NCBI GenBank assembly: GCA_050084515.1
Contig: CM114272.1
Location: 32,178,001-32,242,000, forward strand
Length of the DNA: 64,000 nt
Reading direction: 5' to 3'
Origin: Blasia pusilla
Lineage: Eukaryota > Marchantiophyta > Marchantiopsida > Blasiales
In this document: piece after piece, positions 36,296-47,865 of the stretch
Layout of the letters: each line of letters opens with the position of its first letter
Numbering within the stretch: the stretch's first letter is position 1
Notes under the pieces: model-generated
The model's input: only the letters and a program-made list of their open reading frames with translations
Told to the model about the DNA's origin: nothing
The model's database searches: none
Program-made: the position numbers and the translations under genes

Positions 36296-37286
36296 TATTT
36301 TAGAAGAGATAAGAGGTAATCTACTTGTGTCAAAATATGATCGGCTAAGCCTTGAGAATAAGCCATGTGGCACAAGATAAGATTAACCTTATTCTATACT
36401 CTTATGGATCCCCTGTGAGTATATAAAGAGGAGGGACCTTCAAGGGTTCATCATCTTCTACTTCACATCTTGAGTTTCTTGTGTCACTCTTGAGTGGATG
36501 GCTTTGGGATTGCTTGCTCTTCCAATGAGAATGGATTACCCCTCTTGGGAGAGTGAGTAACTTGACCATAGTCTATTCTTCGAGAAGATTCTAGAGTGTT
36601 GTCTGTGTGGAGATGAGAAACTTGTCATCTTAGGAAAGTTTAGTCATACTAGAAATAGTGAATGGTTTGGCTTGCTATTTTCCCAATGAGAGTTGATTAT
36701 CCCTCTTGGGAGAGCAACTCTGCCAAACCCCATTCTAGAGGAGAGTAGAGGATGTCCGTCAAGTATGAATAGGGGTGGAGCACGAGTTGCGCCCGGTTTT
36801 CCTTTCCTTAATACGTATCACATAAAGATTCTCTTTGTAGATATGCACTAGTTCACTCGTTGTCTGGTTTATCACTTTGGGGAGGCGTTCATGAACCAAG
36901 TCATACAATCTCCAACTCCATTGATTCTTCCTATAGTCACGTATGGAAGGACATGGGATTGTACTTTGTATGTCCTTATATAGCAATCCATGGACGTCAA
37001 TAGGCCTGCTTGAGTAGGGTTTAACACTAGTTGTGTTATTTTCCTTATGTACAAAAGTAAAATAGTTTACAAGGACTTCATAATTAGAAATTTTTGGGAT
37101 TCATATTATGAAGAAGTGATTGCCTCGGCAATACCATTTGTGATTCCCATTGTGAGAGAATAGAGGGTTTACATAATAATTCTATACTAAAAAAGGAGAA
37201 CCTATTATAGAGTTTGACTTGCATCAACCACGTCTGCTGCAGCTAGAAGGTCCGCCCTTCCTCGAAGAAAGGCTCTCGACATGACA
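36296..37286 (+). mobile_element. LTR-B copy 5, 5'-truncated
   Basis: Colinear with LTR-B from about base 285 to the end, including TATATAAAG (36420-36428), and ending CTCTCGACATGACA at 37286, followed by ACGT. It separates integrase and RT parts of the third pol copy. The missing first part means no full target duplication can be read here. Confidence 0.75.
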
Positions 37287-37289
37287 ACG

Positions 37290-38110
37290 TACCATCGGTA
37301 GTAGTTCGCAAATCCCATAAAGTTAAAGTTCAAACTCGACTCATATTTGTAGGATGGGGAATGCACTCTATGGCCTCCACCTTCATTTGTTGAACTCCAA
37401 TACCCCTTGGATAAATGGCGTGTCCAAGGTACTTGATCTGGTCATGAAAGACCTTGCACTCGCCTAGATGTGACTTTAGCCCATATAACTGCAATCATCA
37501 AAACACCTCCTCTGGATGTCTTTCATGCTCTTCAACCATGGCACTGAAGACAATAATCTCATCAATGTAACATCTCACATAATCCAAACTAGCCAAAATC
37601 CTATCCATAACTTGATGAAAACCAGGATGGGCGTTCTTCAACCCCAATGATAAGATCCGCCACTACTACAAACAATCCTTCTGGAAAGGATCTATCCCCC
37701 AAAATTTTGTCTTCTCCCTGTCCTCCATTCGAATGGGCAATTGATGATAGCTAGCACAAAGATCCAAACAATTGAAGATCCTTATATATGCATGTCCCAC
37801 TACATCAAAGGTCTCCTCAGGAGTAGGTATAGCATAGCAATCGATCTTTGTATGCCAATTGATAAGAAAATTATCCCCACATATCCGCCTATCAGTCCAC
37901 TAGCCATGCATGCCCTTCTTCTCCGGCATAATTGTGGTAGATGCATGCTCTTCAAGAAATCTCTCCATAAGTCCAACGTCAACCAAGGCTCGACTCCTAC
38001 TCTGAATCAAGGCTTGCTCCATGTCAGAATATCTGTAGGGTTGTCAGAAGATAGGAGTATCACTATTCAACTCGATCCAAGTCCCCAGACCCTTCATTAG
38101 GTCCACTTTG
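37290..38110 (-). pseudogene. Reverse transcriptase remnant, third copy
   Basis: Decayed RT on the minus strand colinear with the composite element. The active site reads CYIDEI (near 37560), so the second Asp of YxDD is Glu. Upstream blocks correspond to the PINRQ, LDLRAGYHQLPI and PFGLKNA regions with several stops. RNase H is missing; LTR-B and integrase follow. Confidence 0.7.
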
Positions 38111-38119
38111 TAGCGCAAC

Positions 38120-38480
38120 GTCTATTGAGACTAGTGAAACACTGATTGGGGGCACGATGGTGATGGAGAGGCATCCATGGACTTTATGGGACATGTCATG
38201 ACAGCATAGAGAGATGGGAATTCATTTTGCTGATGCAAGATACAGTGAAGTGCCTAGAGAGTTTGTGTCTAAATTAGTAGACCATGTTGTTGCTTTAGAG
38301 GTTGCTAGTTAGCAACCAACACCCTCCTCTTCTCCAGAGGTTACAAGAGACTTGGGAGCCAATGATTGGTCCTAAGTTGATAAGAGAGGAGAGGAGACGA
38401 GTGTCACAGTTCTTGAGGAGATTCATGGACCGTTTTGCATATAGTATGCATGACATGACTCCTCAGCCAAACCAAGACTA
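38120..38480 (+). pseudogene. Inverted pol fragment (RT lead-in) on the plus strand
   Basis: On the plus strand ETWEPMIGPKL, REERRRVSQFLRRFMDRFAY (near 38345-38445) match the RT lead-in that is on the minus strand in all other copies (METWEPLLGPKL, TQFLRAYRSCFAF). The preceding FADARYSEVPREFVSKLVDH is an unassigned part of pol. This implies a local inversion or an inserted fragment between RT and methyltransferase remnants. Confidence 0.65.
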
Positions 38481-38489
38481 AACAATAAG

Positions 38490-39125
38490 ACAATTCAGGT
38501 CCATAGCCCGACCCAATACTTGTATGTGGGATGCCTTTTCCATCATAGGCACTGTCGTTGTACTTGTATAGAACCCCATAGCTCACTCTCGCTTATCTGC
38601 ATTGGATCCCACCAGTGTACATATTTGCTCATCCCATATCATGTCTTCCCTGAGAAAAATCATGAGATGATAGAAAACTCACCAATGTAGGCAATTATGC
38701 CCTCTACTAGTCTAACCGAGTGGCCAGTGCCAAAAGTGGTACATCATCATGAGTACTAATCTGAAATCACCTCTCTCGATCCAAGATTGCATCCATTGTA
38801 AGTAGTGATAGTATCTGAACTTCATCATAAGCCCATCTCAACAACTCAGATGGTAAAAGGTTTGTCCACCACAATCATGGATGGTGTGCGCACGATCCAA
38901 CACTTGCCGCATCCAACATCACCGCTGGTCCTATCTACAACCGCACCTGATGTATACTCGCCATCACTCGGGCTCAAGTGTTACCTAAAAATGGAATGTT
39001 CTCCAAAATGTTGGCTGGAGAACATCTTTGGGTAGTTTGCAATTGTCAAAGAACTCACAACATCTCCCAAAACATGGCCGACCTCGGGTCCTACAAACCT
39101 TGGATCCTCGTGGCTGGTGAGGGTG
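38490..39125 (-). pseudogene. C5 cytosine methyltransferase remnant, copy 3
   Basis: Minus strand: motif IV zone WPRGGHPHQP (Cys of PCQ replaced by Arg, near 39085), DPRSAMFWEML, LENIPFLGN for motif VI (near 38990), RAHHP-stop-LWWTNLLPSELLRWAYDEV for motif VIII (38900-38810), and WDEQICTLVGSNADKRE near 38640-38595. Motif I and the protease are deleted; the next recognisable part upstream is Gag at 39.6 kb. Confidence 0.8.
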
Positions 39126-39589
39126 ACCTCCCCTAGGCCACCTCATATACAACTAAAGGTGTTTCTTGCACTTCACTTTGACATCGACAATATTTTTGAC
39201 GATGTGATCCTCCACACATCCAATAAGAAATACTTGCCTAGTGTAAAACTGTATTGGTCATGGTTTTGGCTAATGAAATTCTCCCATAGACCTCGATCCC
39301 ATGACTCGATCTTGAGTTGTGCACTATGGCACTGATGGAGACATCATTATTCATGTCGTCTTCCTTTAAGATGATGCGCCCGTCATCAACACTCTCTCCT
39401 CAAGTATTTTGAGCTCAACGCACTCTACCAACAAAAATACATATTTGAGAGAAGGCGAACCAATATGTTAGAGAGTTGCATCCCGCACTTCCATCCGTAG
39501 CTTGCGGTCTAGCATTGCATACCAAAATTGAGCTTCGTGTGCCTCTCTCACACCTTGAGTTGATGTGATCAACCATCAAAGTTGTGCAT

Positions 39590-40125
39590 AGGCCTCTCAT
39601 AGACTCTCCCTTGCTCTTCGCTGAAATTCATGATCATGAATTGACTTCAGCTTTTCGTTCCTCATCACTTGATAGTTTCTCCCCAACTCTTGGAAGAACT
39701 CAACCAACGGGTTTAACACAAGTCGTACTCTAGTCGTAAGACTTGGGTTGACAATTCCTCCGAGTGTCTCCTTTGTGCAGGTATACGTAGTAGGTGCTAA
39801 TGCAGCCGCCACATCATACATCGCACGCCCTCTTAGGGACACATACTCTAGAGACCAAAATAGTCTCATGCCTTGATCTCCGCTTCATGGAGAATCCAAA
39901 ACTCGTGATAATCATCCATGGGAGGGCTCTTCAGATGCTGAAAAAGTCCTTTCCATGCCATGAAGGGATTGAATCTCTGTTGGTTCCGCATCCTTTGTTC
40001 ATCACACCAACTGTCAAACTCCTCCATAAAATCATCAAACTCAATGGTTCCCATCATGCCTGAGAACCGTCGGGATCCCCTTGTGGACCCATAGGTATCA
40101 CAATCATCCATATCCCACAACAACG
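39590..40125 (-). pseudogene. Gag remnant, third copy
   Basis: LWDMDDCDTYGSTRGSRRFS, GTIEFDDFMEEFDSWCDEQ and WKGLFQHLKSPPMDDYHEF (40123-39870) match Gag of the composite element; VEFFQELGRNYQVMRNEKL follows at 39720-39650. The nucleocapsid knuckles are not seen. Upstream, a 5S-like leader block survives at 40.67 kb. Confidence 0.78.
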
Positions 40126-40666
40126 GAGTGGCGATACTCGCGACACTTTATAGCCTCTCAGATAACTCAAAATCTGCTAACGTCACCTCTAGGGCAACTA
40201 CAAGTGGTGGCTTAGGTGGTTCCTTGTGTGGAAACCTTCAATACCTAGCCCCACTCTATGTAAATCCTCTACCTTTTCTACTACTACCATGCTCCTCAAC
40301 ACTTTGTGGATGCGCCGTGGTAAAACGTGCAAATCTAGGATGGCTCACTCCTTAGCCACTAGCCCTATGCTAGACAATGCCCAAATTGTGGACATGCCCC
40401 TATCTCTCTCACTTGAGATCAACACTTGGAAAATATCCTGCACACTAAGTCACCCTCGACTAGTGTGGTATACATCAATCCCACCAAGTTCTCTACAATA
40501 GTCGCGGTAGTGTTGTGCATTCACCAACACACTAACAATATGTGTGTCATCCAAAAATCACCCCTCCAACATCTCCACAAGCATCAAGGTAAGTAAGTAA
40601 ATTCTGCTGTGTGCAACAGCTAGGCATCACTTCCTTGTGGGTGTGCTGGTAACACAACATGCATAG

Positions 40667-40735
40667 AAACTCTCTAGTTAAGTGCACTTTCGAGGAATAG
40701 AATTGGGATGGGTAACTTGGAAGTTATGCTCAACT
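40667..40735 (+). pseudogene. 5S rRNA-like sequence in the leader of the third copy
   Basis: AACTCTCTAGTTAAGTGCAC, then CGAGGAATAG, GGGATGGGTAAC and TTGGAAGTT follow the order of plant 5S rRNA (AACTCCGCAGTTAAGCGTGC, GCGAGAGTAG, GGATGGGTGACC, CTGGGAAGT). It extends further 3' than the copies at 27.5 kb. Antisense to the retroelement, as there. Confidence 0.65.
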
Positions 40736-40934
40736 AGCTCAGCACTAGCTTGCCAAGTTCTCATGCTCGCCATCAAGCTAGCTTGGTGGCGCAAGATGCC
40801 CTCGATCGATGCCTCTCACACCCACTCGCATCTTCGACACCTCAATCGACTCTAAGCCTCTAACTTTCGGGAATATCCATGATTACTACACCTCACTTCT
40901 CTGCCACGCTCCGCAATGGCAGAAGACAGTGGAA

Positions 40935-42200
40935 TGGGAACTTGAGTTCCGATTCTCATCCGCCGTACTTCACTGTATCGGGATAGAGGTGGGGAAATTT
41001 TAACTTGAATTCTGATTCCTTGCCGCGTCAAAAGAGACTACCTTGGGAAAGAAAAGGATGTTGGACTCAATTGGAACTTGAGTTTGGATTGCTTGTTGCG
41101 CCGCCCTGATTTGCCAACTTGCCAGAAACTAGGGCGCCAAGAAAAACCTTCACTTGAAAAGAGCGCCCAAATTGGAACTTGAGTTCCGAATACCCTTGGC
41201 TCACTCTTTCCTTTCTCGCTTCACGGAAGAATGACGGAATTGGAATTGAAGTTCCAATTGCTCACTCTTTCCTCTCTGCTTCGCACGCCCCGCCGCGCCG
41301 CACTGCACTTCACTTGAAAAGAAGCCGTGAATGGGAACTAGAGTTCCAATTCTTCTCTCCTCCCTCTCACCATACCCCAATTGAGAAGCCGCGAAATAGG
41401 AACTTGAGTTTCGATTCTTCTCTCCTTCCTCTCAATGCCATGTTAAAATTGAGAGTCTCGCCAACCTTACCTCACAGATCCGTGCCAAAGGGGATTCGAA
41501 CTTGAGTTCCAATTACCTCACTATCCTTTCCATCTCCATGTAGAGAGAATCCAACAACCTAGAGCAGAATTGGAACTAGAGTTCCAATTGCCTCCTTCCT
41601 ATCCTCTCCACCTCCCTGTAAAGAAGACCCACTAGTTAAGAGCGGAATTGAAACTGAAGTTCCAATTGCCTCTTTCCCTCAGTGTCCCCTACGCCGTTGC
41701 ACCGTGCCACATAGTAGAAGTCACCATAGCCAAGACGCTCTACTATGATTGAGTTGGAACATGAGTTCCAAATCTCTTTTTGCAGCTCCTTGTCACCCTT
41801 GTCTCGCCGCGTAGATTACCCTACCCTTGCCGCTGAATCAGAACTTCAATTCCGATTCCCACTTTGCCACTCTGCTCCAAATTGTCTCATGGGAGTGCTC
41901 TCCTAATCAAAACTTAAGTTACCATGCCTCCCCTCAACTTCACTAACTCCGTGGATAGCAGCTCTAGCTACACTCCAATAGCAACTCCAAAATAGTGGAG
42001 CTAGTTTCTCCACACTAGCGGCACCCAAACTTTTCAATCTCTTACAGGGGCAAAGCTACACCATGTAGCCTCTTCCTTGCCTTTCCTAAACCACGTTCAC
42101 TAACAAAGGATATCAAAACTTCAGTTCCGATAGAGTGAGAAGTTCCTCTTCTAACTTTTTCTCACTTTTCCATACAAGGGCTATTAAAATTTAAGGTTTG
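40935..42200. repeat. Degenerate array of GGAACTTGAGTTCC palindromes
   Basis: About 15 versions of the 14-bp palindrome GGAACTTGAGTTCC, most extended by AATT/AATC on the sides, spaced roughly 65-130 bp, for example near 40935, 41075, 41172, 41330, 41485, 41566, 41755, 41845 and 42110. The spacers are C/T-rich, with words like CTTTCCTCTC. The array lies upstream of the leader of the third retroelement copy and may be part of its leader or an unrelated satellite. Confidence 0.7.
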
Positions 42201-42204
42201 ATGC

Positions 42205-43790
42205 CTTACACAAAAGCTCCAACGCTCATCTCCCTCCCTTTCCACACTGGTGACCCATTCTTCTCAAGGAATATACGTTGGTGTAGGGAATATTCTTGGA
42301 ATCTTCCTCAAATAAGATCGTTCCATTGGTGAATTGAGATCTCATAAAATCCTACACAATAGAACACCATTTGTTGCTCCTTACTTTCGCTCCTTGCTTG
42401 ATTTTCCTCCTACCCAACATTCATCTCATTTGGTCCAGAATGAAGCACACCTCACTCAAAATCAACAACAAAGTGCCTCGGGGACTTTACTCTTCATTAT
42501 ATTACTTGCCCATGTGCGAGCAAAGATAGGGGCACTTTTACTCAAAAATGTCCAAATTTTGGAAGTATCGACCGCTAAAATAGGGTTTTTTTGTTGCCAA
42601 TTCCACACTAGTACGTAAGCAAGGGGTAACACAACCCCAAATCCAAGAAGAAAAAATCAAACCTTAAAAATCCTCTAAAAAACCTACGACTTTGTTAGGG
42701 CATGAATCTTTGCATCTTTATGATGCTAAATTTTTTTTAGAGCCAAATGGTGTCCAAAAAAATAGTTAAAATTCCAAACCCTCAAAAACAAAGGAAGATT
42801 TTGGAGGCTGCTCATAAGCCAACTTTCATCATCTAAACCATTCAAATTCTCCCTGGTTGCATGCCACACCTCCCCCAAAAGTCCCATCTAGATCCAATGG
42901 TCCAATTGTATGTTACAACCCCTCAAACATGGGACATGCGTGTTCGTGAGCCGGAGAGCATAACTTTCTCTTGTCTTATATTCTAGCGCTGAAACTTGGC
43001 ATGAGCATGTGTTGGAGCATTTGAAAGCAAGCCAGAAAGTTTCATATGTTTTGGACATGGGGATAAGGAATTAAACCAAAGATGATATATCTTTTGGGAT
43101 TTATATTTTGAAATTGAAACATGCAAATAAAGATCTGAACCGTCCAGCTCATGAGGAACAAGATGGATGTCCAAAATTAAAAACTTGGGAAGATCCAATG
43201 GTGAAAATGAAATGATTTCATAGTAAGTTGAGAAATTGTCTCAAGGGAAGAGAGTGGGATGCTTTTATATGTAGAAGGGCTCTTGTATATCTCCAACCTC
43301 CCCTTGGTTTTGAAATTTTCAGGACCATTGGATCATGACCATCCAAGGTTTGTGAGCCCTAGGATGGGCCTGATTTGATCATGGCCTTTAGATCCGGCCA
43401 AGCCCTAGGATCACTCCCTCCGAGGGACTTTCAGCCACTCAATCAAGCAGGGCTAATCAGGGCCCTTGATTTTGAGAGGAGGGGGGGGGGCAAAAGGGAT
43501 AGTCGGACCCCAATGCCATTCTCTCCCTTAATTTTTTGAGTTGGAGAGTTGGAAGAGGTGAGTTCTCTTTGAAGGTGAAGCCCTGGCCCTTTAGAAATAT
43601 TTCCTCCTTTATGTTATTGCTGCTTGTGATTGTGAGAACACTCTCCCCCCTTTAGGTCTGTTACAGCTCAAGGAGATATCAAGCACTTGGTTTTGTCCAA
43701 GGTTCCTTCACATTTTTTTGCAGGTTCCAAGCTCACACTTTGGGGGCTGCTATAGGTGGGAGCTCTCGGATTGTTGATGCATAGTCCAAA
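42205..43790. other. No gene recognised
   Basis: About 1.6 kb with only short frames lacking known motifs. It contains homopolymer runs (T near 42735, G10 near 43481-43490). Nothing supports a functional call. Confidence 0.45.
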
Positions 43791-43830
43791 CTCATTGTGC
43801 CTCTACTATTGTTGCTGCTCTTTGCCCGAC

Positions 43831-43851
43831 TGTTGTTGTTGTTGTTGTTGC
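43831..43851. repeat. (TTG)n microsatellite
   Basis: Seven uninterrupted GTT/TTG triplets, within a wider Leu/Val-like CTx/GTT-rich stretch (43790-44200) with further short GTT runs at about 44110-44130. Confidence 0.85.
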
Positions 43852-44267
43852 TAAAGCTCTTGCTGCAAAACATGTATCGTCCTCACTCCCTACTATATCC
43901 TAGGCATCCTCGGACTTGCTCACTCTTGCTAATCCTCAAGTTGCTGCATTGCCACTTCTGCAATGGCCCTTACTCACTCCTACTATTGTTTTTGCAATAT
44001 CTTTTGCAAGTTCCATCCTCGTACTTCTCTTCAAGTGCTCCAGGTTCTATCCTTGGACTAGACTTCAGGTGCTCCATTGTCACCTGCTAGAGCTCTTGGT
44101 CACTGTAGTATGACTGTTGTTGTTGTTGCTACTCCAAGATCAAGTAGGGGTGGTGGTTGCTGTAGAGGCTTCTTCAACCTCAGACTCACGATGCTATTGC
44201 TGCCATTTCTCCAGGTAGGGTATACTCTCTCTCCTCTCCCTCTCCCCCTGGATTGTATTTGAAGGGG

Positions 44268-45362
44268 CTACTATCATAAGACAAAAACCTCAAGGGGGAC
44301 CCTCCCCTCTCTCCCTCAAATTTTCTCCCTCGTGTGTCTCATGTTTCTATCATAAGACAGAAACCTTAGAGAGGTTTTTGTCTTATGAAAAAAACCTCAA
44401 GTGGGATCCCCACTCTCCCCCTGCTTCTCAGGTTTTTGTCATAAGACAAAAACGTAAGGGGGGATGCCTCCCCCCCCCCCTCTCTCCCTCAAATTCCCCC
44501 TGCTTCTCAGGTTTCTGTCATAAGACAGAAACCTGAGGGGGAATACCCCCCCCTCTCCCTCAAATTCCCCCCTGCTTCTTAGGTTTCTGTCATAAGACAA
44601 AAACCTGAAGGGGAATACTCCCCCCTTGTTTCTCAGGTTTCTATCTTATGACAGAAACCTCAGGTGGGATCCCCCCTCTCCCCTTCTCTCCCTCAAATTC
44701 CCCGCGTTGCTTCTCAGGTTTTTGTAATAAGACAGAAACCTAAAGGGGGATCCCTCCCCCTCTCTCCCTCAAATTTCCCCATGCTTCCCAGGTTTTTGTC
44801 ATAAGACAGAAACCTGAGGGGGGAACCCTCCCCCTCTCTCCCTCAAATTCTCCCCCCCTCATGCTTCTCATGTTTCTGTCTTATGACAAAACCTCAAATG
44901 GATCCCCTAAATCCCCCCAACCCTTGCTTCTCAGGTTTCTGTCATAAGACAAAAACCTAAGAGAGGTTTCTATCTTATGACAGAAGTCTCATATGGGATC
45001 CCCCCCCTCTCCCCCTCTCCCCCTCTCTCCCTCAAATCCTCCTCCTTGCTTCTCAGGATTCTGTCATAAGACAAAAACCTGAGGAGGGATCCCCCTCCGC
45101 TCTCTCCCTCAAATTCTCCCCCACTGCTTCTTAGGTTTATGTCATAAGACAGAAACCTGAGAGAGGTTTTTGTCTTATGACAGAAACCTCAAGGGGGATG
45201 CCTATCCACCCCATCTTCTAGGTTTCTGTCATAAGATAGAAAACCGGGAGAGGGGGTTGTCCCAATTTATGTTTGTCTCTTATTGCTCTCTCCGTGAATT
45301 GGATCCTCCCTCCCCCTTATTTTCCCCTCTCTCAGGTTTCTATCATAAGATAGAAACCCGAC
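44268..45362. repeat. Array of about 17 hairpins with palindromic arms AGGTTTCTGTC
   Basis: Repeated 26-bp unit: arm AGGTTTCTGTC, four-base centre ATAA or TTAT, complementary arm GACAGAAACCT. Copies start near 44347, 44376, 44429, 44509, 44580, 44636, 44717, 44790, 44870, 44934, 44965, 45054, 45132, 45163, 45219 and 45333, with a half copy at 44270. Spacers are C-rich (CCCCTCTCCCTCAAATTCC, TGCTTCTC). The centre occurs in both orientations. No cas genes and a plant context exclude CRISPR. Confidence 0.9.
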
Positions 45363-45494
45363 TTGTCCTAAGTTGTGGCAGTGTTATGAATTTCATATGA
45401 TTGTGAACTCATTTGCGTTGATCTTTTACTCAGACATGGTAAGACACAGTGATAGCAGCTCCTAGTAGACTCGGTCCCCTTCAAACACTTTCTA

Positions 45495-46085
45495 TTTCTA
45501 GGCAAGGCTTCAAGCCTTGTCCTTTGATGTGAAGAAGGCAATCTTCATCAAAGTCCGGCCCATCTCCTTGTTCGAGCGCATAGCTGCCTTGCCACTTCTG
45601 TGTCAACTGAAGATTTGTGGTTATGCGGCCATGCACTATTGGGAATGGGACCTTATGCAAAGGATGGCATACTAGCAGTTTCATGAACAAAGCCGTCAGC
45701 TATATGTGAAGATGGCTGATTTTGTGTTCTTGCACGAGGATTGGTAATCCATTTTGGCGTCGTTGATGTTGGGAGTGGCAGATTGGATTACAGTCCACAT
45801 TTTCCATGACCAGAATGGGTTTTTGGTTGGTGAGGATAGCTCCCCTCATATGAGGAAAGCTGTAGCTATGATCCACGAGGCCATTACCTTCTCTGGTCGT
45901 ATTGTGCGCCTCCGATTTGAGTATGGCTACATGCCAGAGGGATTGCTGCCACCTGCACAAATTTGCTTGGCTAGACGATATCCTAGGAAATGGTTGAGAG
46001 GAGGTTTTTGCCCATGTTGTAGTCGAGTGTGTTGTGGGCCTGTGTGGTGGAGGATGGGTTGGCGCCATGATGTGATTCATAGATG
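45495..46085 (+). pseudogene. Decayed coding stretch of unknown identity
   Basis: One plus-strand frame is protein-like over about 195 codons: LSFDVKKAIFIKVRPISLFE, GYAAMHYWEWDLMQRMAY, stop, FHEQSRQLYVKMADFVFLHE, stop, then from 45754 MLGVADWITVHIFHDQNGFL, MIHEAITFSGRIVRLRFEYG. The two interior stops could each come from a C-to-T change in a Gln codon (TAG at 45673-45675, TAA near 45747). A Cys/Trp-rich tail ends at 46086. I do not recognise the family. It lies just upstream of the plus-strand retroelement LTR and could be part of another element or a dead host gene. Confidence 0.45.
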
Positions 46086-46395
46086 AGTAGGGTTTTTCCA
46101 ATGGCTATTACGAGGCCTCTAATTTTGTGGGGAATGACTGACTTTTGCACTCGAGGACACTAATTTAGGTTTTTGGCAGAGAATATTGATGGGTTGATCA
46201 TCTGACACCCTTGGGGGTTTTGCTTTTAGACCATGATCACCCCTCGTGTAAATTTTGTATAGTTTGTGTATGTGTTTCATTCATTCTTGTGATTGCAATG
46301 GATGTTTCTCACTAACATCATGTGAGTGGATGTGTCCTAACCTTCAACTCTCTCTTCCCCTCTTAATGGATTCAGTCTCAGGTTTAAACATAATT

Positions 46396-46763
46396 TTTCA
46401 TGACCATACGGATTATGTCGTAGAGTATAGTGTGCTAGTAGAGGCCATACCTTATGTAGGGCCGTAGTGTCTAGGTAGAGATACGGTTTCATACATAGGG
46501 TTGGGGGTTACTCAATTGAGGGTGACTTTTCTAGTAGGGCCCGCTCTTAGGTTGGAAGATATAGTGTGGAGTGCACTCAAAGAACAGTTAGTTCTTTGAG
46601 TTGAGCCTATTACGTTGGGAGTTAGCCTTGGTAGTGAGTAGAGCTCTTGGCTATGGTGATTCCCGCAAGCTTCGACCTGGATTCTCCCATCGTGGAGTAG
46701 GTTTGGCTCGATTGTATGTGATTCTATATGTATTTTATGACAGTAGGTCTTTCACGGATTTCA
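46396..46763 (+). repeat. LTR of the plus-strand copy
   Basis: 368 bp from about TTTCATGACCATACGG to CACGGATTTCA, colinear with 28684-29051. Contains the same AAAGAAC repeats, GGGCCCGCTCTTAGG and a GATATAGTG at the place of the TATA-like GATATAAGG. It is followed by CTCAAAGAACTAGAG as in the other 5' LTR. Confidence 0.78.
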
Positions 46764-47865
46764 CTCAAAGAACTAGAGTAGATCGATGGTAGCTTCGATT
46801 GTGGATCAATAGGATCTGGTTAGGGCTGATTGTGTACTCAGCCGTGGATGTTCGTGGCTTGTGGCCTATGTTGGAGGTATGAATCTGATGCGTGGTTGGT
46901 TGGGAAAGAAGCACCTTGCTGAGAAATTTCCAACGCGCTTTAGATCTCCGGATTTCGTTAAGGGAGTTGGAAGTTATCAAGGTTTGAAGATTTTGGTTCG
47001 TGTTCGACGGTTTTCTGATTTGGAGAGCTTGGAGTGCGGAAGCTCTGTTGAAGTTCATCCAGATCGGGTGAGAGGTTCATGTTGGTACTTGTATTGTGAT
47101 CTCATGTGAAGGTATCGGCTTGAGTGTGTGGAGCGTTGCGGAGTTCTGTATGCATGAATCTGGGCGGAAGTGTTGTAGGATTTGCGATTCCAGAGGTGTA
47201 TGGACAGCAAGTTTGTCTGATTTTTAGCTCGGAGTATAGAGCTCGGTTGTAGCTGATTTTTTGTGGACAGATAGCTATGATGGCCAATTGAATTCTGGTT
47301 GAAATAGATTCAGTTTTGGTTGAGGATTTTTGGAGTAATTTCTGATCAAAATTTTGCGGACTAGCTCAAGGTCTATGGTTATGGTGGACAACAAATCGGA
47401 GGGGCTGGTTGGTTGGTGATTCGTCCGTTGTTGGAGATGCCTATCCCATTGGGGGCGCCCTGGTTGGGCCTCTCTCCATAGCAAAGCATGGCGATCAGGG
47501 TGATAGGGGCATGTCTCGGCTTTTTGAGGCTTTGAGGCTTCGAGGCAACTCGTGGTAGCTCGGGCGAGTGGGCGTGAGAGGCGGAGTAAGGAGTAAGTAA
47601 GCAAAAACTGCCTTTCTGTGTTTGGATCCCCTCCATCGTTACTTCTTGCTTGCGCGCCCATTGTTAGGGTTGACGTTGATTTCCAGAGTAGTGTTAATCT
47701 TGTGTGCTGCCGGTAGTGAGGCTGGTGTGATGACCAGTAGACCGTGGGAGGCTTCTTGTGGTGATGACAGGTTAGTTTGCCTACAGCCATAGCTAGTAGA
47801 GCTAGAATAGTACAACAACATTGACGTCACTTTGGTTACTTAGTGGTGGTAATTTGGTGGTGGTG

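Noticed and set aside
44268-45362. CRISPR array
   Set aside because: Palindromic repeats at intervals look CRISPR-like, but spacers are low-complexity and similar to each other, units vary in spacing and orientation, and the genome is a plant with no cas genes.
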